A DNA stretch of 35,694 nucleotides from an uncultured Lactobacillus sp. (GTDB lineage: Bacteria > Bacillota > Bacilli > Lactobacillales > Lactobacillaceae), in assembly GCA_946482425.1 (NCBI GenBank), contig CAMLRO010000008.1:1-35694 (forward strand). Direction: 5' to 3'. Below the pieces are notes generated by a model. It saw only the letters and a list, made by a program, of their open reading frames with translations, was not told where the DNA came from and did no database searches. Shown piece by piece: positions 25,941 to 34,800 of this stretch. Each line of letters opens with the position of its first letter. Position 1 is the stretch's first letter. Both the position numbers and the translations under genes were made by a program.

Positions 25941-26825
25941 ATGATTATAGAAAAATTTTTACAAGAAAAACTGCAAGCTGACTTAACAAAGATCACACAC
26001 GAGTCAAAAAACAGCACTTTTGTTGGTGATAGTGCAAAGTTTAAGCAAAAAATATTTGTCAAAGTCTTTGCACAAAAGGGAAAATTTTTAACTGAAAAAG
26101 CTGTGAACGAGCAACTAAATACTCGTGTCTTAGACTCTTTTGCTGTCAAACAAACGCAACAATTTGTTTTGGTCATGAAAGATTTGGCGCCAACTGATGT
26201 TAAAGGACGAATTACCTCTGATTTAGCATTTAAGATGGGAATACAGTTAGCTCGTTTTCACCAAACCGTCAAACCATTTCCTGGAATATACCTTAATAAT
26301 CGGTTGTTTGAGAAAGCAAAATTTGACAGTAATAGTTTGCAGAATGAAGAAATTAAAAGCAGATTGCTGCAAGTGTTAGCTTTATTCACAGCGCGAAAAG
26401 CGGATATTGTAGAAGACCTAACGGCTCATGCAACTACAGTTTTACATGGGGATGTTGGCTTGCGTAATTATAAGATTGTTGGAGGTCATTTGAGTTTAAT
26501 TGATTTTGAACGAACTCGCATGGGGGTAAATTATCAGGACTTCATAAAACTCTTTTACCAAGATTTTAGGTTAAATCAAGGATTAATAACTTCCTTTATC
26601 AACGGTTATCAGGAATGTAGTGAAGAAGTGGCAGTGACTCCTTTGACGCAAGTTTTCCTCATTTTTATAACTGCAATTGGTATTATGAAATATACTGAAA
26701 AAATTGTGGACGAACCTTTTAAGGAAATTGGTGAGCAAATGCTGGCAACTTGTTTTTCATTTTTAGGTGTCGACAGTCACGATAACGACAAGGCTAACAT
26801 GCACGCTTTAATATATGCAAATTAA
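25941..26825 (+). CDS. Kinase/phosphotransferase of the APH (aminoglycoside/choline kinase) fold
   Basis: 294-residue soluble protein. The catalytic loop VLHGDVGLRNYKIV supplies Asp171 and Asn176, followed by the metal-binding IDFERTRMG (Asp188), as in aminoglycoside phosphotransferases, choline kinases and fructosamine-kinase-like enzymes. The N-terminal lobe has KIFVKVFAQKGKFLTEKAVNEQL (ATP-anchoring Lys and Glu) and the hinge FVLVMKDL. Substrate unknown; resistance should not be assumed, since most chromosomal members act on small metabolites. It is a single gene ending at a bidirectional terminator. Confidence 0.75.
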   Translation: MIIEKFLQEKLQADLTKITHESKNSTFVGDSAKFKQKIFVKVFAQKGKFLTEKAVNEQLNTRVLDSFAVKQTQQFVLVMKDLAPTDVKGRITSDLAFKMGIQLARFHQTVKPFPGIYLNNRLFEKAKFDSNSLQNEEIKSRLLQVLALFTARKADIVEDLTAHATTVLHGDVGLRNYKIVGGHLSLIDFERTRMGVNYQDFIKLFYQDFRLNQGLITSFINGYQECSEEVAVTPLTQVFLIFITAIGIMKYTEKIVDEPFKEIGEQMLATCFSFLGVDSHDNDKANMHALIYAN

Positions 26826-26857
26826 AAAAGTATCTTCTTATAAGAAGATACTTTTTT
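26824..26857. terminator. Bidirectional terminator between the kinase gene and pbuX
   Basis: Near-perfect hairpin AAAAAAGTATCTTCTT / AAGAAGATACTTTTTT with A-run and T-run at the two ends. Confidence 0.9.
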
Positions 26858-26897
26858 GGCGCAAATAAAATTGTCTCAAGGGTAAAAACAATCTTAT

Positions 26898-28211
26898 TTA
26901 CATGATATTTGCAGGTTGTGTTTCTTGTTTTGTCTTCCTATCACCTCCTTTAAGTAAGAAATTCAGAATTGTTGCGGACAAGCTGGTAATCACGATGCCG
27001 TTGCTTAAGAACAGTTGAACGGTTGCCGGCAGGTTTTTAAAAAATTGCGGATAAATAGTAACGCCTAGTCCCAGTCCAACTGAGATTGCAATAATCAAGA
27101 CATTGTTGTTGTCAGTGAGGTCAACTTTAGCTAAAGTCTTAATGCCCTGAACAGCTATCATCGTAAACATGACCAGCATGGCTCCACCCAAGACTGGGGT
27201 AGGGATGATTGTTACCATTGCGCCAATTTTAGGTAATAAACCCATAGCCATGAGTAAACCACCGGCCCAGTAGATTGGACGCTTGGTTTTTATGCCTGAT
27301 AGTTGTAAAAGGCCAACATTTTGCGAAAAAGTGGTATAAGGAAAAGCGTTGAATAAACCGCCAAAAATTTGGGCGATACCTTCTGCACGGTAACCTTTTT
27401 TCAAATCTTCCTCAGTGACATCATGGTGTAAGAGGTCACCAATTGCAAAGAATACTCCGGTTGACTCAACCATTGAGACTAGAGCAATGATGATCATCGT
27501 CAGACTGGAAGACCATTCAAATTTTGGTACGCCAAAGTAAAAGAGTTGCGGCAAGTGAAACCAAGATGCTTCCATGACAGGAGTGAAGGAAACAAGTCCC
27601 ATGCAGGCTGCAATAGCAGTTCCAGCAACTAAGCCGATTAAAACTGAAATTGACCTGATAAAGCCTTTGGTCCAAATTTCTAAAGCCAAGATAATGAACA
27701 TGGTGCAAAAAGCTAAAAAGAGATTCTGACCACTGCCAAAACTTTTAGCAGCTGAATTGCCGCCACCCATGTTTTGGATTGCCACTGGAACTAAAGTTAA
27801 GCCAATAGTAGTGATTAATGTGCCGGTGACAACAGGTGGAAAGAATTTTTTGATTTTGGCAAAAACACCTGAGATTAGAACCACGAAAATGCCGGCAACA
27901 ATGATAGCGCCATACATATCATTGATTGAAAACTTTTGCCCGATCATTTGCAGTGGAGCAACGGCTTGAATAGCACAACCTAAAATAACTGGGAAACCAA
28001 TCCCAAAGTACTTGTTACGTAATAATTGCAGCAGTGTAGCTAAGCCGCACATGAAAATGTCAATTGAAACAAGATAGGTCATTTGGGCAGCAGAGAATTT
28101 CAGTGCATTACCGATTAGAAGTGGTACAGCGACTGCGCCGGAATACATTGCTAGTAAGTGCTGTAAACCTAAAACTGCTGCTTTTTGTTGGCTAACTTCT
28201 TTTTCCGCCAT
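26898..28211 (-). CDS. pbuX: Xanthine permease, NCS2/NAT family
   Basis: 437-residue membrane transporter with about 12-14 hydrophobic segments; imports xanthine (or a related purine) by proton symport. Recognisable parts are VLGLQHLLAMYSGAVAVPLLIG at the start (first helix with the His), the GCAIQAVAPL region, ALVSMVESTGVFFAIGD and NAFPYTTFSQNVGLLQLSG, matching the NAT signature region. Its ATG shares a base with the xpt stop (TAATG), so the two genes form one operon under the purine riboswitch. The ribosome binding site GGGAGAG lies within xpt. Confidence 0.92.
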   Translation of the reverse strand: MAEKEVSQQKAAVLGLQHLLAMYSGAVAVPLLIGNALKFSAAQMTYLVSIDIFMCGLATLLQLLRNKYFGIGFPVILGCAIQAVAPLQMIGQKFSINDMYGAIIVAGIFVVLISGVFAKIKKFFPPVVTGTLITTIGLTLVPVAIQNMGGGNSAAKSFGSGQNLFLAFCTMFIILALEIWTKGFIRSISVLIGLVAGTAIAACMGLVSFTPVMEASWFHLPQLFYFGVPKFEWSSSLTMIIIALVSMVESTGVFFAIGDLLHHDVTEEDLKKGYRAEGIAQIFGGLFNAFPYTTFSQNVGLLQLSGIKTKRPIYWAGGLLMAMGLLPKIGAMVTIIPTPVLGGAMLVMFTMIAVQGIKTLAKVDLTDNNNVLIIAISVGLGLGVTIYPQFFKNLPATVQLFLSNGIVITSLSATILNFLLKGGDRKTKQETQPANIM

Positions 28212-28789
28212 TATTTCTCTCCCACAAAATGTACTTGATTATTGGCTAAACTATCGATTTCGGCAAGTGCTTCAAGGCGATAGCCATGATTTTTAAGCCA
28301 TTCGCTGCCACCCTGAAAAGTTTTTGCGACTACAATTCCGACACCGGCGACTTCAGCTTCAGCTTGGTTAGCAATGTTAATCATGCCTTTAACTGCTTCT
28401 CCATTAGCCAGAAAATCATCAATTATCAGTAGCCGCTCACCCTTATGTAAAAATTTTTGTTCAACGCAAATCTGGTTAGTGACTTTTTTAGTGTAAGAAT
28501 AAACATCAGCCCAATAAACTGCGTCATTAAGCGTAGCCGGCTTTTTCTTGCGGGCAAAGACCAGTGGTACATGTAATTCATAAGCTGTCATCACTCCCGG
28601 AGCGATCCCCGAGGCTTCGCAGGTCAATACCTTGGTGATGCCACTATTTTTAAATAAATGACTAAATTCCTCTCCGACTTTCTTCATTAGTTCGGGATCT
28701 ACCTGATGGTTCAAAAACGAGTTGATTTTTAAAACGTTACCGGGTAAAACTTCTCCGTCACTGCGAATACGGTCTTCCAATAATTTCAC
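28211..28789 (-). CDS. xpt: Xanthine phosphoribosyltransferase
   Basis: Salvage enzyme converting xanthine and PRPP to XMP. 192 residues. The PRPP-binding motif is LLIIDDFLANGEA; SFLNHQVDPELM and CEASGIAPGVMTAYEL are family hallmarks. The start is the GTG at 28789: AGGAGG (28795-28800, minus strand) lies five bases before it and the product MKLLEDRIRSDGEVL then aligns in length with Bacillus Xpt. The in-frame ATG at 28804 would place that ribosome binding site inside the coding region and is rejected. Expression is controlled by the upstream guanine-type riboswitch, and XMP made here feeds guaA, which is divergently encoded. Confidence 0.93.
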   Translation of the reverse strand: MKLLEDRIRSDGEVLPGNVLKINSFLNHQVDPELMKKVGEEFSHLFKNSGITKVLTCEASGIAPGVMTAYELHVPLVFARKKKPATLNDAVYWADVYSYTKKVTNQICVEQKFLHKGERLLIIDDFLANGEAVKGMINIANQAEAEVAGVGIVVAKTFQGGSEWLKNHGYRLEALAEIDSLANNQVHFVGEK

Positions 28790-28807
28790 TTTTTCCTCCT
28801 TCATAAC

Positions 28808-28850
28808 AAAAAAGGGCTTTTTCTACCAAAACTATGGTAAAAAAGCCCTT
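28808..28850 (-). promoter_or_regulatory. Expression platform (terminator) of the xpt purine riboswitch
   Basis: On the minus strand AAGGGCTTTTTTACC pairs with GGTAGAAAAAGCCCTT and ends in a six-U run. The 5' arm/loop contains CCATAGTT (28830-28837), an exact complement of AACTATGG from the 3' strand of aptamer helix P1 (28887-28894), giving the antiterminator alternative. Ligand binding holds P1 and allows termination. Confidence 0.85.
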
Positions 28851-28884
28851 AAATGCAGTAACCGGCTGCGTTAAATGCTAAATT

Positions 28885-28949
28885 ATCCATAGTTCAGAAT
28901 TTACGGTTCTGAGTAGAAACTGCCGACCACATTACGGCAATATATAGAT
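28885..28949 (-). ncRNA. Purine (guanine-type) riboswitch aptamer upstream of xpt-pbuX
   Basis: 65-nt aptamer on the minus strand. P1 is ATCTATA / TATGGAT. P2 has loop core TAATGTGG, the junction reads TTTCTAC, and P3 is TCAGAA / TTCTGA around CCGTAAA, followed by ACTATGG. These match the conserved purine-riboswitch core. The specificity base (equal to C74 of the Bacillus xpt aptamer, in A-C-U-A-U-G) is C, so guanine, hypoxanthine or xanthine rather than adenine is the expected ligand. Confidence 0.95.
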
Positions 28950-28970
28950 TTTTATTTTGCTATTGCAAGC

Positions 28971-28999
28971 ATTGTAACAGAGTCGCATAATATGTGCAA
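28971..28999 (-). promoter_or_regulatory. xpt-pbuX promoter
   Basis: Minus strand TTGCAC (28999-28994), 17-base spacer, TACAAT (28976-28971), with a TGT just before the -10. It starts transcription shortly before the riboswitch aptamer. Confidence 0.75.
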
Positions 29000-29017
29000 G
29001 ATTAATTTTAAATGAAA

Positions 29018-29058
29018 TTACGAATTATATTAAGCAAAAAGGCATAAATAATTCGTAA
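29018..29058. promoter_or_regulatory. PurBox-like inverted repeat between xpt and guaA
   Basis: TTACGAATTAT (29018-29028) and its exact complement ATAATTCGTAA (29048-29058) separated by 19 bases. The CGAA core and inverted paired layout resemble the two PurBoxes bound by PurR in Bacillus-type bacteria. It lies between the divergent xpt and guaA promoters, upstream of both -35 elements, so it could serve either. Confidence 0.55.
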
Positions 29059-29084
29059 AATCTCTCATTAGAGCTAAAAAATTA

Positions 29085-29113
29085 TTGACCACTGCTACAT
29101 TTCTTAGTAAAGT
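29085..29113 (+). promoter_or_regulatory. guaA promoter
   Basis: TTGACC (29085-29090), 17-base spacer, TAAAGT (29108-29113). The start of transcription would be near 29120, making the upstream ATG at 29123 essentially leaderless. Confidence 0.5.
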
Positions 29114-29149
29114 TGATATAGTATGAATTTAGTGAGTGAAGGAGTATTG

Positions 29150-30706
29150 GTGTCGGTGAAAAAGAATATTAGTGACTTTGATGAAATTATTGTGCTTGAT
29201 TTTGGCAGTCAATATAATCAACTAATAACGCGGCGGTTGCGGGATTTTGGTATTTATTCTGAATTGTTGCCCCATGATATTAGTATGACTAAAATTAGGC
29301 AGATTAATCCTAAGGGTATTATTTTTTCCGGGGGTCCTAACAGTATTTATGACCAAAATGCCTTGAAAGTTGACCCTGAAATTTTTAAATTGGGCATTCC
29401 TATTCTGGGCATTTGTTACGGAATGCAACTAATGGCTTCTTATTTAAACGGCAAGGTCGAAAAAGCAGCTAATTCTGAATACGGTCGTGCCGACATCGAA
29501 GTTGAAGATACTAACTCCGTTTTATTTGCCGGATTGCCCAAAGATGAATACGTCTGGATGAGTCACGGTGATTTGGTCACAGGGGCTCCTGCTGGCTTTG
29601 AAACGGTCGCTTCAAGTAAGAATTGCCCGATTGCCGCTATTGCTAACGATCAAGCTAAAATGTATGGTATTCAGTTCCATGCGGAAGTGCGCAATACGCA
29701 GTATGGTCTTGATATTTTGCGTAATTTTGCCTTTAAAGTTTGCGGCGCTAAAGCTGATTGGTCAATGACCGATTTTATTGACTTGCAAATTGCTGAAATT
29801 AGAAAAACTGTAGGTAATAAAAAAGTAATTCTGGGTTTATCTGGTGGGGTAGATTCTAGCGTTACTGCCACCCTTTTACACAAAGCAATTGGCAACCAGC
29901 TGACGGCTATTTTTGTGGATCACGGTATGTTGCGCAAAAATGAAGGCGATGAAGTAATGGCTGCCTTGAACCGTGATTTAGGCGTTAACATTATTCGGGT
30001 AAACGCCCAAGAGCGCTTTTTAAATAAACTGAAAGGTGTCACCGACCCTGAGCAAAAGCGGAAAATCATTGGCAAAGAGTTTATTGAGGTGTTTGCGGAC
30101 GAAGCAAAGAAAATTAAAGATGTGGACTTTTTAGCCCAAGGCACCCTTTACACTGATGTGATTGAGAGTGGCACAAATACCGCCCAGACAATCAAGTCGC
30201 ACCATAACGTTGGTGGGTTACCTAAAGATCTACATTTTAAATTAATTGAACCTTTGCGCAAGTTATTTAAGGATGAAGTGCGTGAACTGGGTGAAAAATT
30301 AGGCATTCCGCATGATTTAGTTTGGCGGCAGCCATTCCCAGGACCTGGTCTTGGCATTCGCGTTATTGGCGAAGTAACTGAGGATAAACTCAAACTGGTG
30401 CGTGACAGTGATGCAATTTTGCGGGATGAAATTAAAAAGGCCGGTTTACAAGAAAAAGTATGGCAATACTTTACCGTTTTACCTGGTATCAAATCCGTGG
30501 GCGTGATGGGTGACGGTCGCACTTACGACTATACCATTGGTATTCGCGCAGTTACCTCAATTGATGGGATGACCGCCGATTTTGCTCGCTTGCCTTGGGA
30601 TGTTTTACAAAAAATTTCAACGCGAATTGTTGACGAAGTACCTAACATTAACCGTGTAGTCTATGATGTCACCAGTAAGCCACCGTCAACGATTGAGTGG
30701 GAATAA
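29150..30706 (+). CDS. guaA: GMP synthase (glutamine hydrolysing)
   Basis: Converts XMP, glutamine and ATP to GMP. About 518 residues. The N-terminal class I amidotransferase domain has nucleophile Cys89 ([11 protein letters not shown]) and His177/Glu179 (QFHAEV). The ATP pyrophosphatase domain has the P-loop [11 protein letters not shown], and the C-terminal dimerisation domain ends [10 protein letters not shown] as is usual. I choose the GTG at 29150 ([19 protein letters not shown]), five bases after GAAGGAG (29138-29144); GTG 29156 is the alternative. The ATG at 29123 lies too close to the predicted transcription start and would put the ribosome binding site inside the gene. It works with Xpt and PbuX, encoded opposite, for XMP-to-GMP salvage. 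Confidence 0.95.
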   Translation: MSVKKNISDFDEIIVLDFGSQYNQLITRRLRDFGIYSELLPHDISMTKIRQINPKGIIFSGGPNSIYDQNALKVDPEIFKLGIPILGICYGMQLMASYLNGKVEKAANSEYGRADIEVEDTNSVLFAGLPKDEYVWMSHGDLVTGAPAGFETVASSKNCPIAAIANDQAKMYGIQFHAEVRNTQYGLDILRNFAFKVCGAKADWSMTDFIDLQIAEIRKTVGNKKVILGLSGGVDSSVTATLLHKAIGNQLTAIFVDHGMLRKNEGDEVMAALNRDLGVNIIRVNAQERFLNKLKGVTDPEQKRKIIGKEFIEVFADEAKKIKDVDFLAQGTLYTDVIESGTNTAQTIKSHHNVGGLPKDLHFKLIEPLRKLFKDEVRELGEKLGIPHDLVWRQPFPGPGLGIRVIGEVTEDKLKLVRDSDAILRDEIKKAGLQEKVWQYFTVLPGIKSVGVMGDGRTYDYTIGIRAVTSIDGMTADFARLPWDVLQKISTRIVDEVPNINRVVYDVTSKPPSTIEWE

Positions 30707-30813
30707 GCTGACAATGTTAGTTGATGAGGAAATCCTGATTTAACAGCAATTAACAAAGGCAAGACTTAGACAAAATAATAAAAAATGGTTTGGTTGTTTG
30801 CCAAACTACTAAG

Positions 30814-30942
30814 GAGTCTGGGAAAAAAGTGCTCTTTGAAGTTAAATTAAAAAATTTACAATTTAAAAAGACCGACAAATCAACGTTTTATTGACGTGAT
30901 TTGTCAGCCTTTTTAGTTAGGTTAGAGTTTTTTCCCAGACTC
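30814..30942. repeat. Nested inverted-repeat element after guaA
   Basis: Outer arms GAGTCTGGGAAAAAA (30814-30828) and its exact complement (30928-30942), 15 bases each, enclose an inner hairpin at 30865-30914. CCAGACTCTT occurs twice in tandem at the right end. GAGTCTGGGA-type arms are a recurrent intergenic repeat in low-GC Gram-positives. The unit of about 130 bases could be a small mobile-like repeat element or a double terminator. Confidence 0.6.
30865..30914 (+). terminator. Rho-independent terminator of guaA (inner hairpin)
   Basis: AAAAAG...GACAAATCA..CGT (30865-30886) pairs with ACGTGATTTGTC..CTTTTT (30894-30914), a long stem with a small A bulge and a U-run. It lies about 160 bases after the guaA stop. 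Confidence 0.75.
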
Positions 30943-31044
30943 TTCCAGACTCTTTTTCTATGTTTTAAGAATGGGGTAAAATTAGTGGTGAATAAACTTA
31001 CCTATTTTTGAATTAATAATAGATGAAAGTTGGGTAGATATAGA

Positions 31045-31800
31045 ATGGTCGATATTAGAACTTTAGCATTACCAATTAGAGTAACTGAAAATAAGTATGT
31101 AAAGAGTACCTTAGAAGATTCTGTTCATTTTGGGAGCCTAGAAGGTTATAAGAATATAGAAAGTCAAGGTATCGGTGATGAAGATGAGGGGAAAATAGTT
31201 GGACTTTTTAAAAAGGAGAAAAGTAAAATAACCATAAGGATTCCAGAAAGTGATAAAGAAATTACTTTAACTGATAAAGACTTTATGCAAGATCCCCAAA
31301 TGGAATATAGATTGAAAGATGGAATTGAAAAAAGAATAGGAGTAGCAAGTTTTGGACTCTTAACTTTCAGAGATTTCAAATTAGATAGATCTTTTAATAA
31401 TCGAAAATATTTCAAATTAAGAAAAGATACTTTGGATGATATAAAACGGCTTATTAAAGATAAAGAAAAACTCACTGGTAACAAATGTAATTTAATTATT
31501 TTTTCTAACCCCGATTTCTTCTCATCTATAAAAAAATCTGGATATGAAGCAGATATTGTTCAATATTATGATCCATATAACTTGTCTCAATTTTTAAAAT
31601 TGAAAAATGGTAACAAAGCATATTGCTATCTTAAAAAGGATTATTTTAAATATCAAAGGGAATATAGAATTATAAAGATTGCAAAAGACAAATTTCCTCA
31701 AGAAGGCCAAAATGTAAAAATAAAAGGAATAAGTAAGAGAGCATCATTTTTTTCTTTAGATCAGCTAAAGACTATACAGTTAATTGCTGATTTTAATTAG
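31045..31800 (+). CDS. Unknown 251-residue protein next to a type IIG restriction enzyme
   Basis: A soluble, Lys-rich protein with no signal peptide or membrane helix and no family I can name. Visible features are HFGSLEGYKNIESQGIGDEDEG near the N-terminus and KKDYFKYQREYRIIKI near the C-terminus. A paired layout of an acidic GDExEG-like motif and a QREYR motif occurs in uncharacterised bacterial proteins, to my recollection. The ATG at 31045 is preferred over TTG 31030, but neither has a good ribosome binding site. The restriction-modification gene starts 41 bases later without a terminator, so the two are probably one unit. A role in defence, as partner, regulator or second effector, is inferred only from position. 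Both genes are visibly more AT-rich than guaA. Confidence 0.65.
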   Translation: MVDIRTLALPIRVTENKYVKSTLEDSVHFGSLEGYKNIESQGIGDEDEGKIVGLFKKEKSKITIRIPESDKEITLTDKDFMQDPQMEYRLKDGIEKRIGVASFGLLTFRDFKLDRSFNNRKYFKLRKDTLDDIKRLIKDKEKLTGNKCNLIIFSNPDFFSSIKKSGYEADIVQYYDPYNLSQFLKLKNGNKAYCYLKKDYFKYQREYRIIKIAKDKFPQEGQNVKIKGISKRASFFSLDQLKTIQLIADFN

Positions 31801-31841
31801 TAAGATTATCATTGTGATATAAAAATTTAAGGATATAAATT

Positions 31842-34800
31842 ATGGCAACTATACAAAACTTAAAGCAAAGCATTAATCGTAATGTTGAAGCCATTATGCC
31901 CCAAGATGATCAAAAAGAAGCTTTTAAAAATGCCTTAGAAAGTTACTTCAACAAGATTAAAGCAAATGAGCATGAATCAGAAGAATTTCAAAAGGGTGTT
32001 TTTAAAGACTTCCTAGAAGAAATTATCCCTGATAAGCAAATTAACACTAGAGGAAAGATTGATTTGGCTATCTATAATGGTAAATCAACTGATAGTAATG
32101 TAGGCGTAATTGTCGAATACAAGAAGTTAGATAATACAGCAGAAATGATGAGCTTGGATAATCTGAATGCTAAAGGCTTTAAAGAATTAGTAGCTTATTA
32201 TTTGCGTGAACGTGTAATTAACAAAAACATCGAAGTTAAAAAAGGTATTGTAACTAATGGCTATCAGTTTTTTGTTATTGATTCCAATGAATTAGAAAAG
32301 TACTTTTATAAGAATAAAAAGTTAGTAGACAATTTCAAGAAGTTTGAGAGAAGACAGTTATCAAGCTCAAAGACAGATTTCTTATTTGATGAAGTCATTG
32401 CTCCTGAAATTGATAAAGCTTTGAATAAGAAAATAAAAATTGGTTATTTTGACTTAAAAAATTCAATAAAAAAGGGAACAACAGAATTTAAGAAACAAGA
32501 TATAACACGTTTGTATCGTTTCTTTAGCGTTGAGAATTTGTTAAATGAAATGGTATTTGCAGATTCTAACAGTCTTAATAAAAATTTCTATAATGAGTTA
32601 CTTTATATAATGGGGCTTCATGAAGAAAAGAAAGGTGGAAACAAAGTTATTGCTCGTTTCAAAGAAGGTAAAAGACAAGATGCATCCCTCGTTGAAAATG
32701 CTATTGAGCAATTAGATATAAAAAATGTATCTAAAGATAAGCAATTTGATCTAGCAGTTCAATTAGTTGTTGTTTGGATTAATAGAATTTTATTTTTGAA
32801 ACTTTTGGAATCTTCATTGGTTTCTTTCAATCGTAGTGAAAGTTATAAGTTCTTAAACTATAAAAAACTACATACGTTTGATGATGTTAATGAGCTTTTC
32901 TTTATGGTAATGGCTAAGAGTATTGATGAAAGAAAAGATCGTATCAAGCAAAAGTTCCCTAACGTTCCATATATGAATAGTTCATTGTTTGAACAAACCG
33001 AACTTGAGATGTCCAGAGAAGGTTTTCCAATTAGTGAATTAAGAGAAGGAAAAATAGAAGTATACTCAAAGACAAAGTTAAAGGATACTAATGGTAAAAA
33101 GTTAACTGGGAAAATTGAAATTTTAGATTATTTATTTAGATTTTTAAGTGCATATGATTTTACTTCTGCTGTTGATGCTAAGAATAAGGAGAGTCAAGAT
33201 CAGTTAATTAATGCATCAGTATTGGGATTGATTTTTGAAAAAATTAATGGTTATAAAGATGGCGCATTCTTTACACCGGGTAAAATCACAATGTATATGG
33301 CTAAAAGAGCTGTAAGACAGGCTGTTTTAACTAAAGTAAATGAAGCCCTCGGTACAAATGTACAAGATATTGTTCAGTTGGGGATGCTTACAAGAGATAT
33401 TTCTTTCTCTATTGATAAACGTAAGAAGGTTAGTGATGCTATCGATTCTATTAAAGTATTAGATCCTGCAGTCGGTTCTGGTCACTTCTTGGTGTCAGTA
33501 TTAAATGAATTAATAGCAATTAAGGCATGGCTTAGAGTTTTATTTGATACAGATGGTAAATTACTTAATGATATTAGCTGTACTGTTGCCAATGATGAAC
33601 TAATTATTCAAGATATTTATGGTAATAATTATTCTTATGATGCTAACCAACCAACTTCTCTCAGAATTCAGAAAGCATTGTTTGAACAAAAGAAAACTAT
33701 TATTGAAAATTGTTTATATGGTGTTGATCTAAATCCTAACTCTGTAAATATTTGTCGCTTACGTTTATGGATTGAATTGTTAAAGAACGCATACTATTCG
33801 GAGAATGAGTATGGACAAAGGATCTTAACGACTTTACCAAATATTGATATCAATATCAAAGTAGGTGATAGCCTTGTTCATCGTTTCTCTTTAGATGATA
33901 AATTTAATTTTAAAACAAAGAACCTTGAAGAATACATTACTTTAATAAAAAGATATAAAGAAACCAGCAATAAATCTGATAAGGCTAAGATTGATGAAGA
34001 AATTAAGAAAATTAAAAAAGCTTTTATGAGTAGCTTTAGATCTCCAGAAGGTGAGGCATATCAAAAAGCTATTAATCGGCTAACTAAAATGTCAGCAGAT
34101 GAAACTGCATTGTTTGATAACAAGTTTGATCCTAAAAAATACGCAGAATTAAGAAAAAAAGCTGATGAAGCTAAAGAAGCTTTTGAAAATAGAAAAAGTG
34201 ATCCTTTTTATCGTAATAGTCTTGAGTGGCGTATTGAATTTCCAGAAGCTTTAGATGCTAATGGTGATTTTGTGGGTTTTGATATTGTCATTGCTAATCC
34301 ACCTTATATTTTTTCTAGAAATCATTCTTTTGATGAAAAGACGAAACAATATTATCTTTCTCATTATGAAGTTGATGAATATCAAGCTAATACGTATACG
34401 TTATTTATGGAACTTGGTTATAAGCTGCTGAAGAAAGATGGTACTTTTGCTTATATAGTTCCTAATAACATGCTAACTTTGCAAAATAATCAAAAAATTA
34501 GAAACTTCTTATTACACAAATCTGGTAGATTAGTTGTCATTAATTCTCTTGATAAAATATTTGCGGATGCAAGTGTTGACAATTGCATTGTATTTTTGCA
34601 AAAAGAAAAGTCTGACGAGATTACGGTAGGTGAATTGGAAAAAGGAGATTTTAGCACAATTGGGACTGTAAAGAAGTCTTTCTTTGGTAAACACAATCCT
34701 GTGATAAGTATCTCAATGGTAAAGTACAAATATGCGGTAGATATCTTTTGGAAGTTAAATGAAATAACCACACATTTATCTGATTTTGCTAAAGTGAAAA

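Noticed and set aside
28790..28804. ATG 28804 as the xpt start
   Set aside because: The only ribosome binding site (AGGAGG, 28795-28800) is inside that extension; GTG 28789 gives the family-standard N-terminus.
29123..29149. ATG 29123 as the guaA start
   Set aside because: It lies about at the predicted transcription start and has no ribosome binding site; GAAGGAG at 29138-29144 serves GTG 29150 instead, and family length agrees.
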